Source: Juglans regia
Lineage: Eukaryota; Streptophyta; Magnoliopsida; Fagales; Juglandaceae
Length of the DNA: 64,000 bases
Assembly (NCBI RefSeq): GCF_001411555.2
Contig: NC_049901.1
Span: forward strand, 33,924,838-33,988,837
Direction of reading: 5' to 3'
Translations under genes and position numbers: made by a program
Shown: one piece after another, positions 1 to 11,457 of the stretch
Layout: each line of letters begins with the position of its first letter
How positions within the stretch are numbered: position 1 is the stretch's first letter
The notes under the pieces: generated by a model
Databases searched by the model: none
What the model was told of the DNA's origin: nothing
Seen by the model: only the letters and a program-made list of their open reading frames with translations

Positions 1-1268
1 TTCCAACCTGCAACCTTGTTTTGAAGTTTTATCACCAAAGGCTTTAAAACGTGACCCGTAAATCTATCTGTAGTAATTGGTGCTCCCAAGTACGATGTAG
101 GCAAACTCCCTCCAACAAAACCCATGAAACTTAACAGATTTAAATGCCGAGCAGTGCTGATTTTTGTTGAAAAACAATGTCGATTTTTCTCGATTTACAA
201 GCTGCTTAGACCATGCAGCATACACCTCCAAAATTTTGCTAATCCCCTTCATAGACCTCCTCTCCCCGTTTGAAAAAAGTTAGTAAATCATTCGCATACA
301 ACAAATACGAAATGAAAGGTGCACCACGTGGATGAGCAAATATCCCAATCCCTCAATCCTCAAACCCTTTATGCAATAATCGAGAAAGAACCTCCTCCAT
401 TAAAATGAACAAATACGATGATAAAGGATCTCCTTGACGAAGACCCCTTGACGGCTGGAAAAAACCCTTATACGTCTCATTAATCATAATAGAAAATCAT
501 GGAGACTTAATACACATCTCCACAAGGCCACATAATTTTTTTGAAAAGCCAAACACTGCCAGAACATTGAGTAAAAAATTATAGTCTACTCTGTCATATG
601 CTTTAGCTATATCAATTTTCATCATCACATTACCCCCACACGATTTTTTATTAATTGAATGCACAAACTCCTGAGCAAGGGATATATTCTCTAAAATACT
701 TCTACATGGAATGAAAGCTCATTGTTCGGGAGAAATAATCCGTGAAAGATACAATCTCATGCGCTTCACTAAGATTTTCGAAAAAATCTTGTAAGCCACC
801 AAACACAAAATAGGGCAAAATTTATCAAAACTTTTCGGGTCTTGCACTTTCGGGATCAGAACAATAAAATATGAAGAGTAATACCTTGACAAAGCATTAC
901 CCGGAAAAAAAATTACACGCCACCAACACCATTTCCTCTTTCACAATGTTCCAACAAGAAATAAGAAAAGCCGATCCAAAGCTGTCAGGCCCTGGGCTAC
1001 TATTTTTTGGAATAGTCAACAATGCGTCTCGCACTTCCTCCTCCGTCGGAGCTCTACAAATGGCCTTATTGTCATCATTCAAAATTACTTGACTCACAAT
1101 AGAAGAAAAATCCGCAGGCTGAAAAGCACCCACCCTATTAAGAAACTCCTCAAAATACTTCACAGCTCCAAGATGCACCTCCTCCACCGTACGTAACTCA
1201 ACTCCATCAGGCAACGCCATTAAGGCTATAGTAGATCGTCGCCTCCTCATATTGCCAACTGCATGAAA
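1..1268 (-). pseudogene. LINE-1 ORF2 reverse transcriptase segment (minus-strand LINE, part 2)
   Basis: Reading leftward from about 1268, the translation gives the region between endonuclease and RT (FFHAVGNMRRRR, then a PxxEEVxxALxxIPKxSSPGPDxFGSAF block at about 1040-960). RT blocks follow: FDKF, an IAKAYDRVDY block near 600, a GLRQGDPLS block near 440, and YANDLL near 290, where the canonical YADD is changed. Several stops interrupt the frame, so it is dead. The sequence continues the minus-strand LINE whose ORF1 and endonuclease lie at 7876-10400; a plus-strand LINE sits between the two halves. The 3' end lies left of the window. Family assignment (plant L1 clade) is secure; exact borders are by eye. 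Confidence 0.85.
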
Positions 1269-1269
1269 A

Positions 1270-2157
1270 AATATTGATGACTACCATGTGCTTATTCAGA
1301 TGAAAAATGAACGTGACTTTGTGCATGGTTGGGCATGTGATGGAAGAACTATGGAAGGGATCAACTTTCGGCTTTTTAAATGGTCTAAAGACTTTGATGT
1401 GAATAAAGAGTCACCTTTGGTACCACAATGGATTTATTTACCAGGTCTACCGATGCATCTATACAAAACATATTTATTGCAAATTTTGATGACCCGTTTT
1501 GGTCGATACCTTGGCATAGACAATGCTGCTCTTAATCGTACGAGAGCCTCAGGAGCGCGCATTTGCGTGGAAGTAGATCTAACAATGGAACCCGTGAATG
1601 ATTTTCCTATTGTTTTGGCACCTAACACATCTATCTGGCATGAAGTAAAGTATGAAAAAATTGGGTTTTATTGTTCCAAATGTTATCGACAAGGGCATAC
1701 ATCGGTGGTTTGCAGGGTTGGCCAAAAGAAAAAAGATGAAGGTAAACAAAAAGATAAAAATATATGGTAGCCTAAAAATAAAAAAGATTTATCATAAGAA
1801 TTTATAGGCTTGAATGGTCAGGCTGCGGAAGTGGATAATAAGGCAGGTCCTAGTAATAGGCAGGTTATGGTCGATGTGAATATTCCGGTGGTTATGGAAA
1901 ATCCTGTGGTGGAAGCTCAAGAAAATGAGGAAAAAATAGAGGAAGTTGTTATGGAACTGCAATTGAATTTTAGTCAAAACGTGAGGGCTGATATATCTGA
2001 GAGTAGTGATGAGGAATGTGAAGAAGTGTGGTGTGATGAAAATAGACCTCCTGGAGAAATAACGCCTCAAATAAAAAATGAAAAATCTGAGGACGTCGAG
2101 GAGGTGCATACTTGGTGTATGTCAAGGGGAATTGGCGATAGGCTGTGCGTCAGATAG
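1270..2157 (+). pseudogene. LINE ORF1: DUF4283-type domain, zinc knuckle and acidic tail
   Basis: Residues encoded by 1270-1770 resemble the nucleic-acid-binding ORF1 protein of plant LINEs. The DUF4283-like part has the W-I-x-L-P-G-L-P-M-H-L-Y block at about 1426-1460. A CX2CX4HX4C knuckle (FYCSKCYRQGHTSVVC) lies at about 1666-1716, followed by a basic stretch. A stop at 1770 separates this from an acidic glutamate-rich segment (1810-2157) that is probably the original C-terminal tail. The N-terminal part is absent because of 5' truncation. In an active LINE this protein coats element RNA; this copy is a remnant. Confidence 0.75.
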
Positions 2158-2319
2158 AGAGAAAAGAGAAATACCAACGTTGATAGGAAAAGAAAAATTG
2201 TACGAGTCGAATGTGGAGTAGCGTGTGATTTCTAGAAAATAAAAAATGATAGAGGAACTTTCGGTGAGGAAATCTCAAAGGGTTCAAACCCGATCTCAAA
2301 AACTTAATCTACGATTGAT

Positions 2320-5300
2320 ACAATTTTTTCTGGAATATTAGAGGTTTGAGAAAGTCTAGAGGCAGGCTGAAGAAGCTTCTCAATAAATTCCATGTAAAAT
2401 TGTGTGCCATTTCGGAACCTTTTGTATCCGAGAATCGTATGTCTGCTTTGGGGAACTTTTTATAGTATAATTAATTTGTTTCTAATGAAAGACAGGGTGG
2501 TAAGCTGTGGCTATTTTGGCATGACCAGAATGATTTTGAGGTAATTTCTTGCACTTCTCAAATGGTCTCTGGATGGTTGGTTATGGCCAGCCTTAGAATT
2601 CTGATTTCTTTTGTTTATGCCAAATGCAATTATGTTGAAAGAAGAGAGTTATCGCAACTATTAGAAGCGACGCAAGTGGCTGACGCACCATGGATGGTGT
2701 TGGGCGATTTCAATGTGATACGCATAGATTCATAAAGGGTTGGTGGAAATCCAAGACCATTTATATCTATGTTGGAGTTTAATGATTGTTTAGATCATTG
2801 TGGTCTATTTAATTTATCAAATTCTGGCCAACGTATGTCATGGTGTAATGGCCATGAAGGGGTGTCTAGAAGCTGGGCGAAGCTAGACAGAGTGCTTATA
2901 AATGATTATTTCTTGAGGAAATTTGCGTCGGTTCAATTTAAATATTTATTCTGGAAATCATCTAACCATTGTCCGATGGTGGTCTATTCGGAGGTGCCAC
3001 TTTCCTATTATGGTCCTTCGCCATTTCGTTTTCTCAACATGTGGTGTTCTCATGATTCATTCCTGTCATATGTTACAGATGTGTGGAATTAGCATGACTC
3101 GGCCTCGGGTCTTTTGAAACTTGCTATTAGACTTAAGAGAACCAAGGTGGCTTTACGTGCTTGGAATAAAAATGTTCTTGGGAGAGTGGAAGATAATTTA
3201 AGAGTTCTTGAGGAACGTATGGAATTTCTGGAAAATCAACTACAAGTTGGTTTATCTGAGGAAGTTGAGGTCGATTTCCTAGTTACTAAAATTGAGCTTC
3301 AGCTATGGGAAAAGAGGGAAGCTAGCCGCTTGGGTCAGATAGCTAAAAAAAGATGGCTGACAGAGGGGGATCAGATCACTAGTTTTTTTCATTCAGTTAT
3401 TAATCAAAAGAGGAAAAAGGGTCACATATCAAGGATGGTACTTGACAACGGAAGAATTATTGAGGGGGTCGATATTGTTCATAAGGAAGCTGCTAACTTC
3501 TTTCATAACTTTCTCTCTGAGAACTCGGGTGTTCCGGAGTGTGACCTCTCGGGTTTGATTTAGAGATAAATATTTGAGGAAGAGAATTTATCCCTTTGCG
3601 CAGAACCATCAGATGATGAAGTAAAACAAGCAGTTTTCTCCATTCCGAAAGAGAGCAGTCCATGTCTAGACGGTTTCGGTTCCGAGTTTTACATGTCTTG
3701 CTGGGATATTGTTAAACATGATGTCATTGAGGCGGCTAGATATTTTTTCAGGGGTGCACCCCTAACCAGGTTCTATTCTTCCTCTTTCATTATTTTAATT
3801 TCGAAAGTGCCCGATCCCTCTCATTTTGACAAATTTAGACTGATCAGTTTGTGTTCTGTGGTATATAAGATTTTTTCTAAGATTATTGTCTCAAGGCTAA
3901 CTGTGGTTGTAGAAAAGCTAGTCGCGCATGAACAATGGGCTTTCATTCCTGGCCGAAGCATTTTTGAAATTATCACTCTCGCACAGGAAATGGTTCATTG
4001 GTTATATAAGAGAAATGTCGGTGGAAATGTGATGGTGAAACTTGACATGGCTAAGGCCTATGATAGGGTGAATTGGGGTTTTCTTTTGGAGGTCTTTAGG
4101 GCCTTTGGTTTCTCTGATAATTTTTGCAGATTAATACGGCAATGTGTGGAGTCCCCATGGTTTTCTATTATGAGGAATGAGACTTTCACTGGTTAGTTTC
4201 AATCGGCTCGGGGTTTGCGTCAAGGGGACCATCTTTCTCCACTGCTATTCATTATTATGGAGGAAGTTTTGACAAGATTACTCAGGAAAAATTTTAATTT
4301 AGGGCATATTCAAAAATTTCACCATCCGGTTGGTGCTCCTTTGGTATCACATTTACTCTATGTAGATGATATTCTTATTTTTGTGAATGGGAGTAAGAGA
4401 TCTACGAAAAACCTTGTCCACATTCTTGAGACTTATGAGAAGTGGTCGGGTCAAATTATTAGCAAAGATAAATCTGCTCTGTTTATGTCGAAGCGCATCT
4501 CTTTAATCCGTAAGCGTGGGTTGTTGAGACTTATGGGTTTTAAGGAAGGCATATTTCCTGTTACGTATCTGGGGGCGCCTTTGGTATCAGGAAGACTAAC
4601 ATCCAGGATCATGGAGCTGCTTATTGAGAAAATAAGGAAGAAAATTGCAGGCTGGAAAATGAAGCTTCTTTTGCATGGAGGAAGACTAATTTTATTCACT
4701 TAATGTCTGTGATGAATATTCCCATGGTGACTGTGTCTCGTATAAAATCTCTTTTGGCCAACTTTCTTTGGGGTGAGGCGGATGGCAAAAGAGAGTTTAA
4801 CTGGAGATCTTGGGGGAAAATTTGTAATCCTATTTTAGAAGGGGGAATGGGCTTGAGAGATCTTAAAGATGTACATAAATCTCTTCACATGAAATTTGCT
4901 TACCGGTTGTTAACTGCTAAGACTTTGTGGTCTGAGTTTTTATGTTGAGAGGCCTTCTGACTCTCGTTTTTGGAAGTCAGTTATGTCTTGTCTTCTGGAA
5001 GTTATGGTGAATGTTAAAGTGCTGGTGAGAGAAGGAAATGCTTCATTCTTGTTTGACAAATGGCTTGCTTTAGGTGCACTATCAGTAAGAGTTGAGGTTG
5101 TGTTAAACTCCAAATTGTGCATTAAGGACTGCTGGATTAATAATTCTTGGAACTCTGATAAGTTATTGGAGTTAGTTAGTTCGAAAATAACAGAGGAGAT
5201 TTTACAAAATGTGCCGGCTGGAAAAAGTGGACAAGACATCTTCATTTGGAAACTTTCTCCTGATGGTAGATTTTCTACAGGCACGACGTGGGAGGTGGTG

Positions 5301-6185
5301 AGAAGCAAAAGTTTGAATACATTGTATCATGAATCGTTCTTGCATAGTGTGTTGCCGAAAAGAATTTCAGTTTGTTTATGGAAAGCTTGGTCCAACTGTT
5401 TAATCGTGGATGACAAAGTGCAGAGCAAGGGTATCTATCTGGCTTCTTCCTATGATTGTTGCCCACGAAAAGCCCCAAAAACTACCGATCACGTTTTATC
5501 TTCAGGAGATGTAGCTTCGACTGTTTGGTCCCACACAAGTGCTGTGATGGGAGTTCTGTTTACGAAATAGTTGCCTTGGAAAACTAGAGTTATGATATGG
5601 TTTTATTATGCAAAAAAATCCTCTATCAAAGGCACGTTAGTTGGTTTAATTCCATGCCTAATTACTTGGAGCTTGTGGAAAAGAAGGTGTAAGGCTAGAA
5701 TGGAAGGCGTGCAGGATAATGCTGAGAAAATTTGGAGGGATGTTTGGTTTTGGATTAAGTTATTGGCCGATAATCTTAGAGCTATCCGAAAATTATCCAT
5801 GCAAGACATTAAAAATCTAGAAGAATTCCAGGTTGAACGCCTTAGTATTGGGGCGAAAGAGGTAAAAATAGTTACTTGGCCTAAACCCCCATCGAGTTGG
5901 GTGAAACTTAATTGTGATGGGAGTTTTCGTGGAAATCCGGGTAATTCGGGAGGTGGTGGAATTATTCGTGATTTCAACGGCGTGGTTAAAGCAACATTCT
6001 CATCTCACTTTGGGAACGGGACAAATAACGGGGCCAAGCTAAAGGCTATTTTGGAGGGCATTCGTCTTTGTAAGCAATTTCACTTTTTTAATGTCATTCT
6101 TGAAAGTGACTCTCGTATTGTTGTAGACTGGTTCCATAAAGGGAGATGCACCTTATGGTATCTTTGGGATTTCTGGAATGACTTA
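2320..6185 (+). pseudogene. LINE ORF2: endonuclease, reverse transcriptase, first part of RNase H
   Basis: Order of domains: apurinic-type endonuclease from FWNIRGLRKS (about 2330) through VLGDFNVIR (about 2697); its terminal SDH signature reads SNHCPMV (about 2960), so a catalytic Asp is lost. Reverse transcriptase blocks are FIPGRSIFE (about 3943), KLDMAKAYDRVNW (about 4038), GLRQGDHLSPLLF (about 4213) and YVDDILIF (about 4360). RNase H begins LNCDGSFRGNPG (about 5910) and continues to VDWFHKGRCTLWYLW (about 6165); the NNxAELxA glutamate is Lys here. Multiple frameshifts and stops. The rest of RNase H resumes after the MITE at 7277. Confidence 0.85.
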
Positions 6186-7273
6186 GGGTGTGTTTGGGTA
6201 CTAAAGTATCCTCAACACTTTCCAAGTATTCTCGTACTTTTGAAAATACTTCACATGCCAAACAACTTAAAATACTCTCAATGGGACCCACAAACCCACT
6301 TCAATCTCTACTCATAACTATTCACAAACATTCTATAATACTTATCACTATTATATATAAATAAAAAATAAAATCACTATAATATATAAATAAAAAATAA
6401 TAATCACTATAATATATAAATAAAAAATAAAATCACTATAATATATAAATAAAAAATAAAATCACTATTAATATAAATAAAAAATAAAATCATTATAATA
6501 TATAATAAAAAATAAAATCACTATAATATATAAATAAAAAATAAAATCACTATAATATATAAATAAAAAATAAAATCATTATAATATATAAATAAAAAAT
6601 AAAATCACTATAATATATAAATAAAAAATAAAATCACTATAATATATAAATAAAAAATAAAATCACTATAATATTTATCACTATTAAATATAAATAAAAA
6701 ATAAAATCATTATAATATTTATCTCTATTATATATAAATAAAAAATAAAATCACTAAAATATATAAATAAAAAATAAAATCACTATTATATATAAATAAA
6801 AAATAAAATACTATAATATTTATCACTATTATATATAAATTAAAAATAAAATCACCGTAATATATAAATAAAAATAACATTACTGTAATATTTATCACTA
6901 TTATATATATATAAATAAAATCATTATAATATTTATCACTATTATGTATAAATTAAAAATAAAATCATTATAATATTTATCATTATTATATATAAAAGTA
7001 AAATAAAATCACTACAATATTTATTAATATTAAAAAATCACTATAATAAAATCATTATAATATTTATTATTAAAAATAAAATCACTATAATATTTATGGG
7101 ACCTATACAATTTTCAACTACCTACTTAAAAGTCAACAACTCAACATATTTCACACATCCAAACAACTCAAAATACTCTCAATGGGACCCACAAACTCAC
7201 TCCAATCTCTACTCATAACTATTCACAAACATTCTCAATACTTCTCAACACTTCTCACTACCCAAACGTACCC
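6186..7273. mobile_element. PIF/Harbinger (Tourist-like) MITE expanded with AT-rich minisatellite
   Basis: The ends are inverted: GGGTGTGTTTGGGTA at the left and TACCCAAACGTACCC at the right. They are flanked by TTA on both sides (6183-6185 and 7274-7276), the 3-bp target duplication typical of PIF/Harbinger elements. It splits the RNase H frame of the LINE, whose coding sense resumes immediately after it. No transposase is encoded. The core is an array of about 29-bp units, and a block of about 78 bp occurs in direct orientation on both sides of the array (about 6258-6335 and 7157-7235). The TIR and TSD are seen directly; the superfamily call is inferred from them. Confidence 0.8.
6335..7100. 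repeat. AT-rich 29-bp minisatellite inside the MITE
   Basis: About twenty or more degenerate units of AATAAAAAATAAAATCACTA plus TAATATATA run head to tail. Units are nearly uniform in the first 330 bp and become variable and partly deleted toward the right, where phrases such as TATTTATCACTATTATA interleave. The pattern looks like slippage or unequal exchange in a short founder sequence. No coding potential. Confidence 0.85.
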
Positions 7274-7276
7274 TTA

Positions 7277-7470
7277 AAAGCGGAGCTCAAGGGAATAAAC
7301 TTTGTGGTGGTCTGTCAATATAGGGAAGGAAACGGCGCGGTTGATTTTCTTGCTAGAGAAGGAGAAATTGGAAAGAATGATATTTATGATGGACAACTCT
7401 ATCTTCCAAGACGTCTAAAAGGTATCATCCGTGTTGAGAAGATGAGGATTCCTTATTTTTGTACATGAAG
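7277..7470 (+). pseudogene. LINE RNase H C-terminal part, severed by the MITE
   Basis: Directly after the right TTA the translation reads KAELKGINFVVVCQY, then REGNGAVDFLAREGE, the conserved C-terminal block of plant LINE RNase H. It ends in YFCT and a stop at about 7468. It joins in sense with the part ending at 6185, which shows that the MITE arrived after the LINE. Confidence 0.8.
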
Positions 7471-7509
7471 GTGTTGCTTCAGAGTTTATAGGTTGTTCGG
7501 TTTTGTTTT

Positions 7510-7720
7510 GGTTTTTTAAGCCTGCTTAGATTTTATTGTTTTACTATATAGGCTTGTTTAGATCTTTATTGTTTTACCATATAGGCTTGTTTAGATTTTA
7601 TTATTTTCTTATGATAGGCATGTTTAGACCCTTTTTATTTTTCTGGTGCTTGTCAAATAGGCTTGTTTAGATCTTTATTGTTTTTTATTTAGGCCTGTTT
7701 AGATCTCTTGTTTTATTTGA
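7510..7720 (+). repeat. LINE 3' UTR direct repeats
   Basis: About six imperfect copies of AGGCTTGTTTAGATCTTTAT, separated by T-rich spacers of roughly 15-40 bp, fill the 3' untranslated region of the plus-strand LINE. The A-rich tail follows at about 7857-7875. Confidence 0.75.
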
Positions 7721-7875
7721 GTTGGTTCTGTATTTGGGTGGGAGGTTACTTTTAATCTCACAGATGCCTGGTTTGTAACCACGGTTTTTCTCAGCCACAA
7801 GTGAGGGCTTTTTAATTTGGGATGGGGCCGCCAATATGTGGCTGCCGGCTCTTCACTAAAAAAATAAAAAAAAAG

Positions 7876-8862
7876 CTTTGTTTTAGAAACCAACAACTCA
7901 ATTTCTAATTCTTTATCAAAACCCGATTGTAGCTAAAAATCCACCTGCTCAATCCTCTCCTCAAGCTCCTTAATCATTTGGTTCTCATGCCCAAAGACAC
8001 ACCTATTCCAAACCCTTAAAGTCACTTTCAATTTCTTTAACTTTGCTGCAAGTTTCAGAAGACCTTTCTCCAACACAGGCTCCTTCCAAACCGAAACAAC
8101 ACAATCTTGAAAGGATGGGTGCTGCAACCACATATTCTGAAAGCAAAAAGGCATCGGTCCATATATTTCTTCTACCTTCGAACCCTGAATCAACATGGGA
8201 GCTTGATCCGACATTTTCCGAGATAAGTACTCCATAGAAGTGGACAGATACACTCTAAAAAATTCCACATTCATAATTGCTTGATCCAGACGAGCCCAGC
8301 TCCTAGCACACCCTTGCTAGCCATTACACCAAGACATCTTGCGACCTCTAGGAGGAAGGTCAAATAAGCCACAGGAGTCTAGACATCCATTAAAATCACC
8401 CATTGCCACTAAAGATCACGAGTTACCTCCCACCTTCTCCCCATCATCTCGGATGGTATTAAAATCACCCACCACCAACAACGGCACCTGAACACTATTA
8501 GTGTAATTTAAAGCATGCCATAACTCCCTTCTTTCTAAATAGCTGCATTTGGCGTAGACCAAAGTTATCAACGTCTTCTGGTTCACTCTTCCAACTAAAA
8601 CTGTAAGCAACTGATCCGACATATCAACAATATCCAATGTAAAATCATCATGCCATAATAAACGCAGCTTGCCCCCCATCGCAGCATTAGAACAAAAAAT
8701 TTTAAAACCCAAGAAATTTGCCAAACTTGGGAGTTTCTCCTCCCCTGCAAACGGTTCCGCAATAGAGACAATCGATACCTTAAACTTCAAAACCAAACTC
8801 TTAAGCCTTCGCTTCGACGTGCCTAATCCCTGCATGTTCCACACTAATATAGTACCAATCAT
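7876..8862 (-). pseudogene. LINE ORF2 endonuclease segment (minus-strand LINE, part 1)
   Basis: Reading leftward from 8862: MIGTILVWNMQGLG opens ORF2, followed by a GDFNTIRDD block near 8450 and then a region with stops. The 7933-8274 segment (NMWLQHPSFQDCVVSVWKEP, LKKLKVTLRVWNR) matches the equivalent region of the plus-strand LINE at about 3040-3200. At 7876 the frame reads LVSKTKL, equivalent to LVTKIEL of the plus copy at about 3285, and is then cut by the plus-strand LINE's poly(A). It resumes at 1268 about 28 codons further on. Confidence 0.8.
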
Positions 8863-10339
8863 AAATTCATTTTAGAAGAGTGGGATAACACCCTCTGAGA
8901 ATGACGTAAAACCATACCACCTCTCTGTTTCGAACGGTCTTGAAAAAACTTTGCTTTACTATCAGAGTCATAGCCCTTTTCCTTTGCAAATTGGTCTAAT
9001 GAAATCTCCTTATCATGATCTGACATGTGATCCTCTTCTAATATATAATCCAAAGCCCCATCTCCTATTTCCAGTGCCAATAAATCATGTAAAATCTTGG
9101 ACGAACCTCCCTCCTCCCAAGCCAATCTATTACCACCATCCATGATAAAAAAAAATCTACAACAGGAGAAGCACTAGGATCCTTTAGTGGAGACTCGCCT
9201 TGAAACTGATTCTCCACAATCTCACCTAACTCCACCATATTACTCTCCCCCTCAACACCCTCAACATCCCTCTTCACCCCACGCCCGAATCAATCAAATG
9301 AACTCCACCATCAGCCAATGTCCCATCATTTTTCTCATCCGTATTACTTTGAGCCAAAACATTGTCCTGCACCTTCTCTATGCCCTCCATCATACTTGTC
9401 TGTCCCGCCAGGTCCAGATCAGAATCCACCCTAATAGGAGGTTGTATAATTTGCACCGTAGATTCCTTCTGTGCCATTTTTTCACACCACACTTCTTTTC
9501 CACCTCATTTTCTCCTCCTTTTTCTGAACAATTCGTTGTTGACCCATCCTGCATGCAACTTCCGTATGCCCCTGTCTTCGACACTTTGAGCAATAAAAAC
9601 CTAATTTTTCATATTTCACAGATTGCCATATTTTTTTCTTAGCCACTAAAATTGGAAATCCCTGAACCAATTCATCCAATAGATCAACCTCCATGCAAAT
9701 ACACGCACCAGTTGCACGAGAGCGAGACAATGTAGCATTATCAGTCCCAAGATATCTCCCAAACCTATTGGCCAGAATCTGCATGCAGTCCCTATGATAC
9801 AGATGCATCAGTAAACCTGGAAGAAAAATCCATTGTGCCGTCATTTACAGTTCCTCCTTCACGTCGAACTCCTTCGTCCATCGAAAAATGCAAAAATTGC
9901 ACCCATCGATAACGTGACCTTCTCTTTCCCAACCATGCAAAGTCACGCTCACTGGCTATCTGAACCAATACATGATAGTCATCCATAAAGCTCACCATTG
10001 GAATCTCAAGAAGACCCCAAGTTTTCACAATCTCCAATCGCACTGCATCAATAGAGGGCTGTGTACGTAGATATTTTAGAACCAATGTAAAACCAAAATC
10101 CTCCGCCACCTTGTTCATCTCAACCTCTGTGAAAACAAATCCCAATTCACCATCCACCTCCACCGGATAATGCATCGGCATTTTAAAACCAGAAGAGATA
10201 CTTGTACAACAAACACCTGTATGTATGATTTATGCAGAAGATCACCACCATCCTTGCTACCTAGAGAACCACCAGAATCCCCTTCCAAACTAGCCCCACC
10301 AGGCCCTGTCAACGCCAGAGTGCCTAAGGTCACCGCCAT
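8863..10339 (-). pseudogene. LINE ORF1 of the minus-strand LINE
   Basis: Starts MAVTLGTLALTGPGG at 10339, shifts frame near 10180 and continues through PMHYPVEVDGELGFVF, an MDDYHVLVQ block, and the DUF4283-like phrase QWIFLPGLLMHLYHRD (about 9835). A zinc knuckle (FYCSKCRRQGHTEVAC) lies at about 9600-9550. An acidic, poorly conserved C-terminal half with frameshifts reaches about 8860, where ORF2 begins. The presence of an N-terminus indicates that this LINE was near full length at its 5' end, with a short leader reaching about 10400. Confidence 0.75.
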
Positions 10340-10414
10340 GAGGCGTAGCCCTAGGAAAACCCTAGTCGCACATCAAAACCATAAACTTCGTAAAGACAGA
10401 GCAAAAACTCAAAA

Positions 10415-10515
10415 CTCATTTTTTTTTTATACATGGGATAGGGGGATTCGATCCTTGGATCTCTTAGCGAGAAATCAAGGTGTTGTCAATGGATCCAAAG
10501 GATGTATGGTATATA
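10415..10515 (-). other. Possible SINE-like fragment with poly(A)
   Basis: On the minus strand a box-B-like phrase (GGATCGAATCC, about 10450) is followed by a pyrimidine-rich stretch and then A10 at 10429-10420, the layout of a tRNA-derived SINE 3' part. No convincing A box was found and the 5' end is unclear, so this is a weak call. Confidence 0.3.
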
Positions 10516-10739
10516 TTATATGATATTATAATACTATATCATAAAATATATTATCATAATTATTTATACTAATATACTATATGATAATATACTATATTAT
10601 AATTAGCATATACGAATACTATATATTATAGTATTTATATATGAAATCACTATATGATATATCATACATATAATATCATATAGTATATAATATATTAAAT
10701 ATAAAAAATCAATTAATTGACTAAATTTGAAATGAACAC
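10516..10739. repeat. AT-rich palindromic spacer
   Basis: Almost pure A/T with many short self-complementary phrases such as TATATGATATTATA and CTATATGATATATCATA. No coding capacity and no terminal repeats that I could pair. It separates the LINE from the CACTA-derived region. Confidence 0.5.
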
Positions 10740-11457
10740 AATTCAAACAGTAAATAATAATGTTCGAACAGTAAGTCAAAACCGTTTGAATGTATCACGT
10801 ACCGTTCAAACGTTATTGTACATATAAGTTATTGGGGGAGGCTTTTCAACGCCACCACCGCCCACAAAAACCATTTAAAACTCTTTCGAACGGACCCTAT
10901 AGCCAGTCAAACGCCGTCGTCACTGCCACCATCCAAGAGTTCTTCTTTTCAAGTACGCTCCTTAAATACCTCGTTTGGGTTATTTTAACTAAGTTTTGTT
11001 AGATTATTTTTAAATAGGAAAAACACCATTTTCGGTCAATAGCCACCATAGGTGGCCGGAAATCCAACATAGGCTATTTATATTTCATTGTGTAGTTGAT
11101 ATTGGTGGAAGAAACGAAAGGAATTAGAGGATTCCTTTTGTTTCAATGGCCGATGAGTTGACTCAGCCATGGCTGAGTTCGATCCATAATTTGTTCAAAT
11201 GAATGTTGTATTCGTTCGAACGGTAGGAACCCAAACGTCGAACGTTTGATCTTATCACCATACGTTCGAACCAAAGTTAATATTCACGTTTGAACGGTGA
11301 TGTAAAAATTTATATGTTCGAATGGTTATGGATTCGATCAAACGGTATAACAAAAAATAGTTTCTAATTGTTTTAATTAGTATATAATTTTGTCAATATT
11401 TATGTATTATATTTTATAACTAATGTTGCATATATATTTTATTTTTTAAATTTCAGT

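Larger units (their letters stand above)
1269..7875 (+). mobile_element. 5'-truncated plant L1-type LINE inserted into the minus-strand LINE
   Basis: The element opens inside ORF1: its first residues (IDDYHVLIQM) match about residue 65 of the ORF1 of the minus-strand LINE at 9792-10181, so the 5' end is missing. It then runs through ORF1, ORF2 endonuclease, reverse transcriptase and RNase H, a 3' UTR with internal repeats, and an A-rich tail at about 7857-7875. A MITE (6186-7273) interrupts the RNase H region. Frames are broken by stops and shifts, for example after 3090, at 3560, 4195, 4700 and 5570, so it cannot move on its own. Truncation at the 5' end and a 3' poly(A) are normal for LINE insertion by target-primed reverse transcription. 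Confidence 0.85.

Noticed and set aside
6335..7100. A replication origin or matrix attachment region suggested by the AT-rich array
   Set aside because: The array is bounded by MITE ends and a TTA duplication, and base composition alone is no support.
10420..10515. A tRNA gene suggested by the GATTCGATCC phrase
   Set aside because: No cloverleaf arms could be paired around it; at best it is a SINE remnant.
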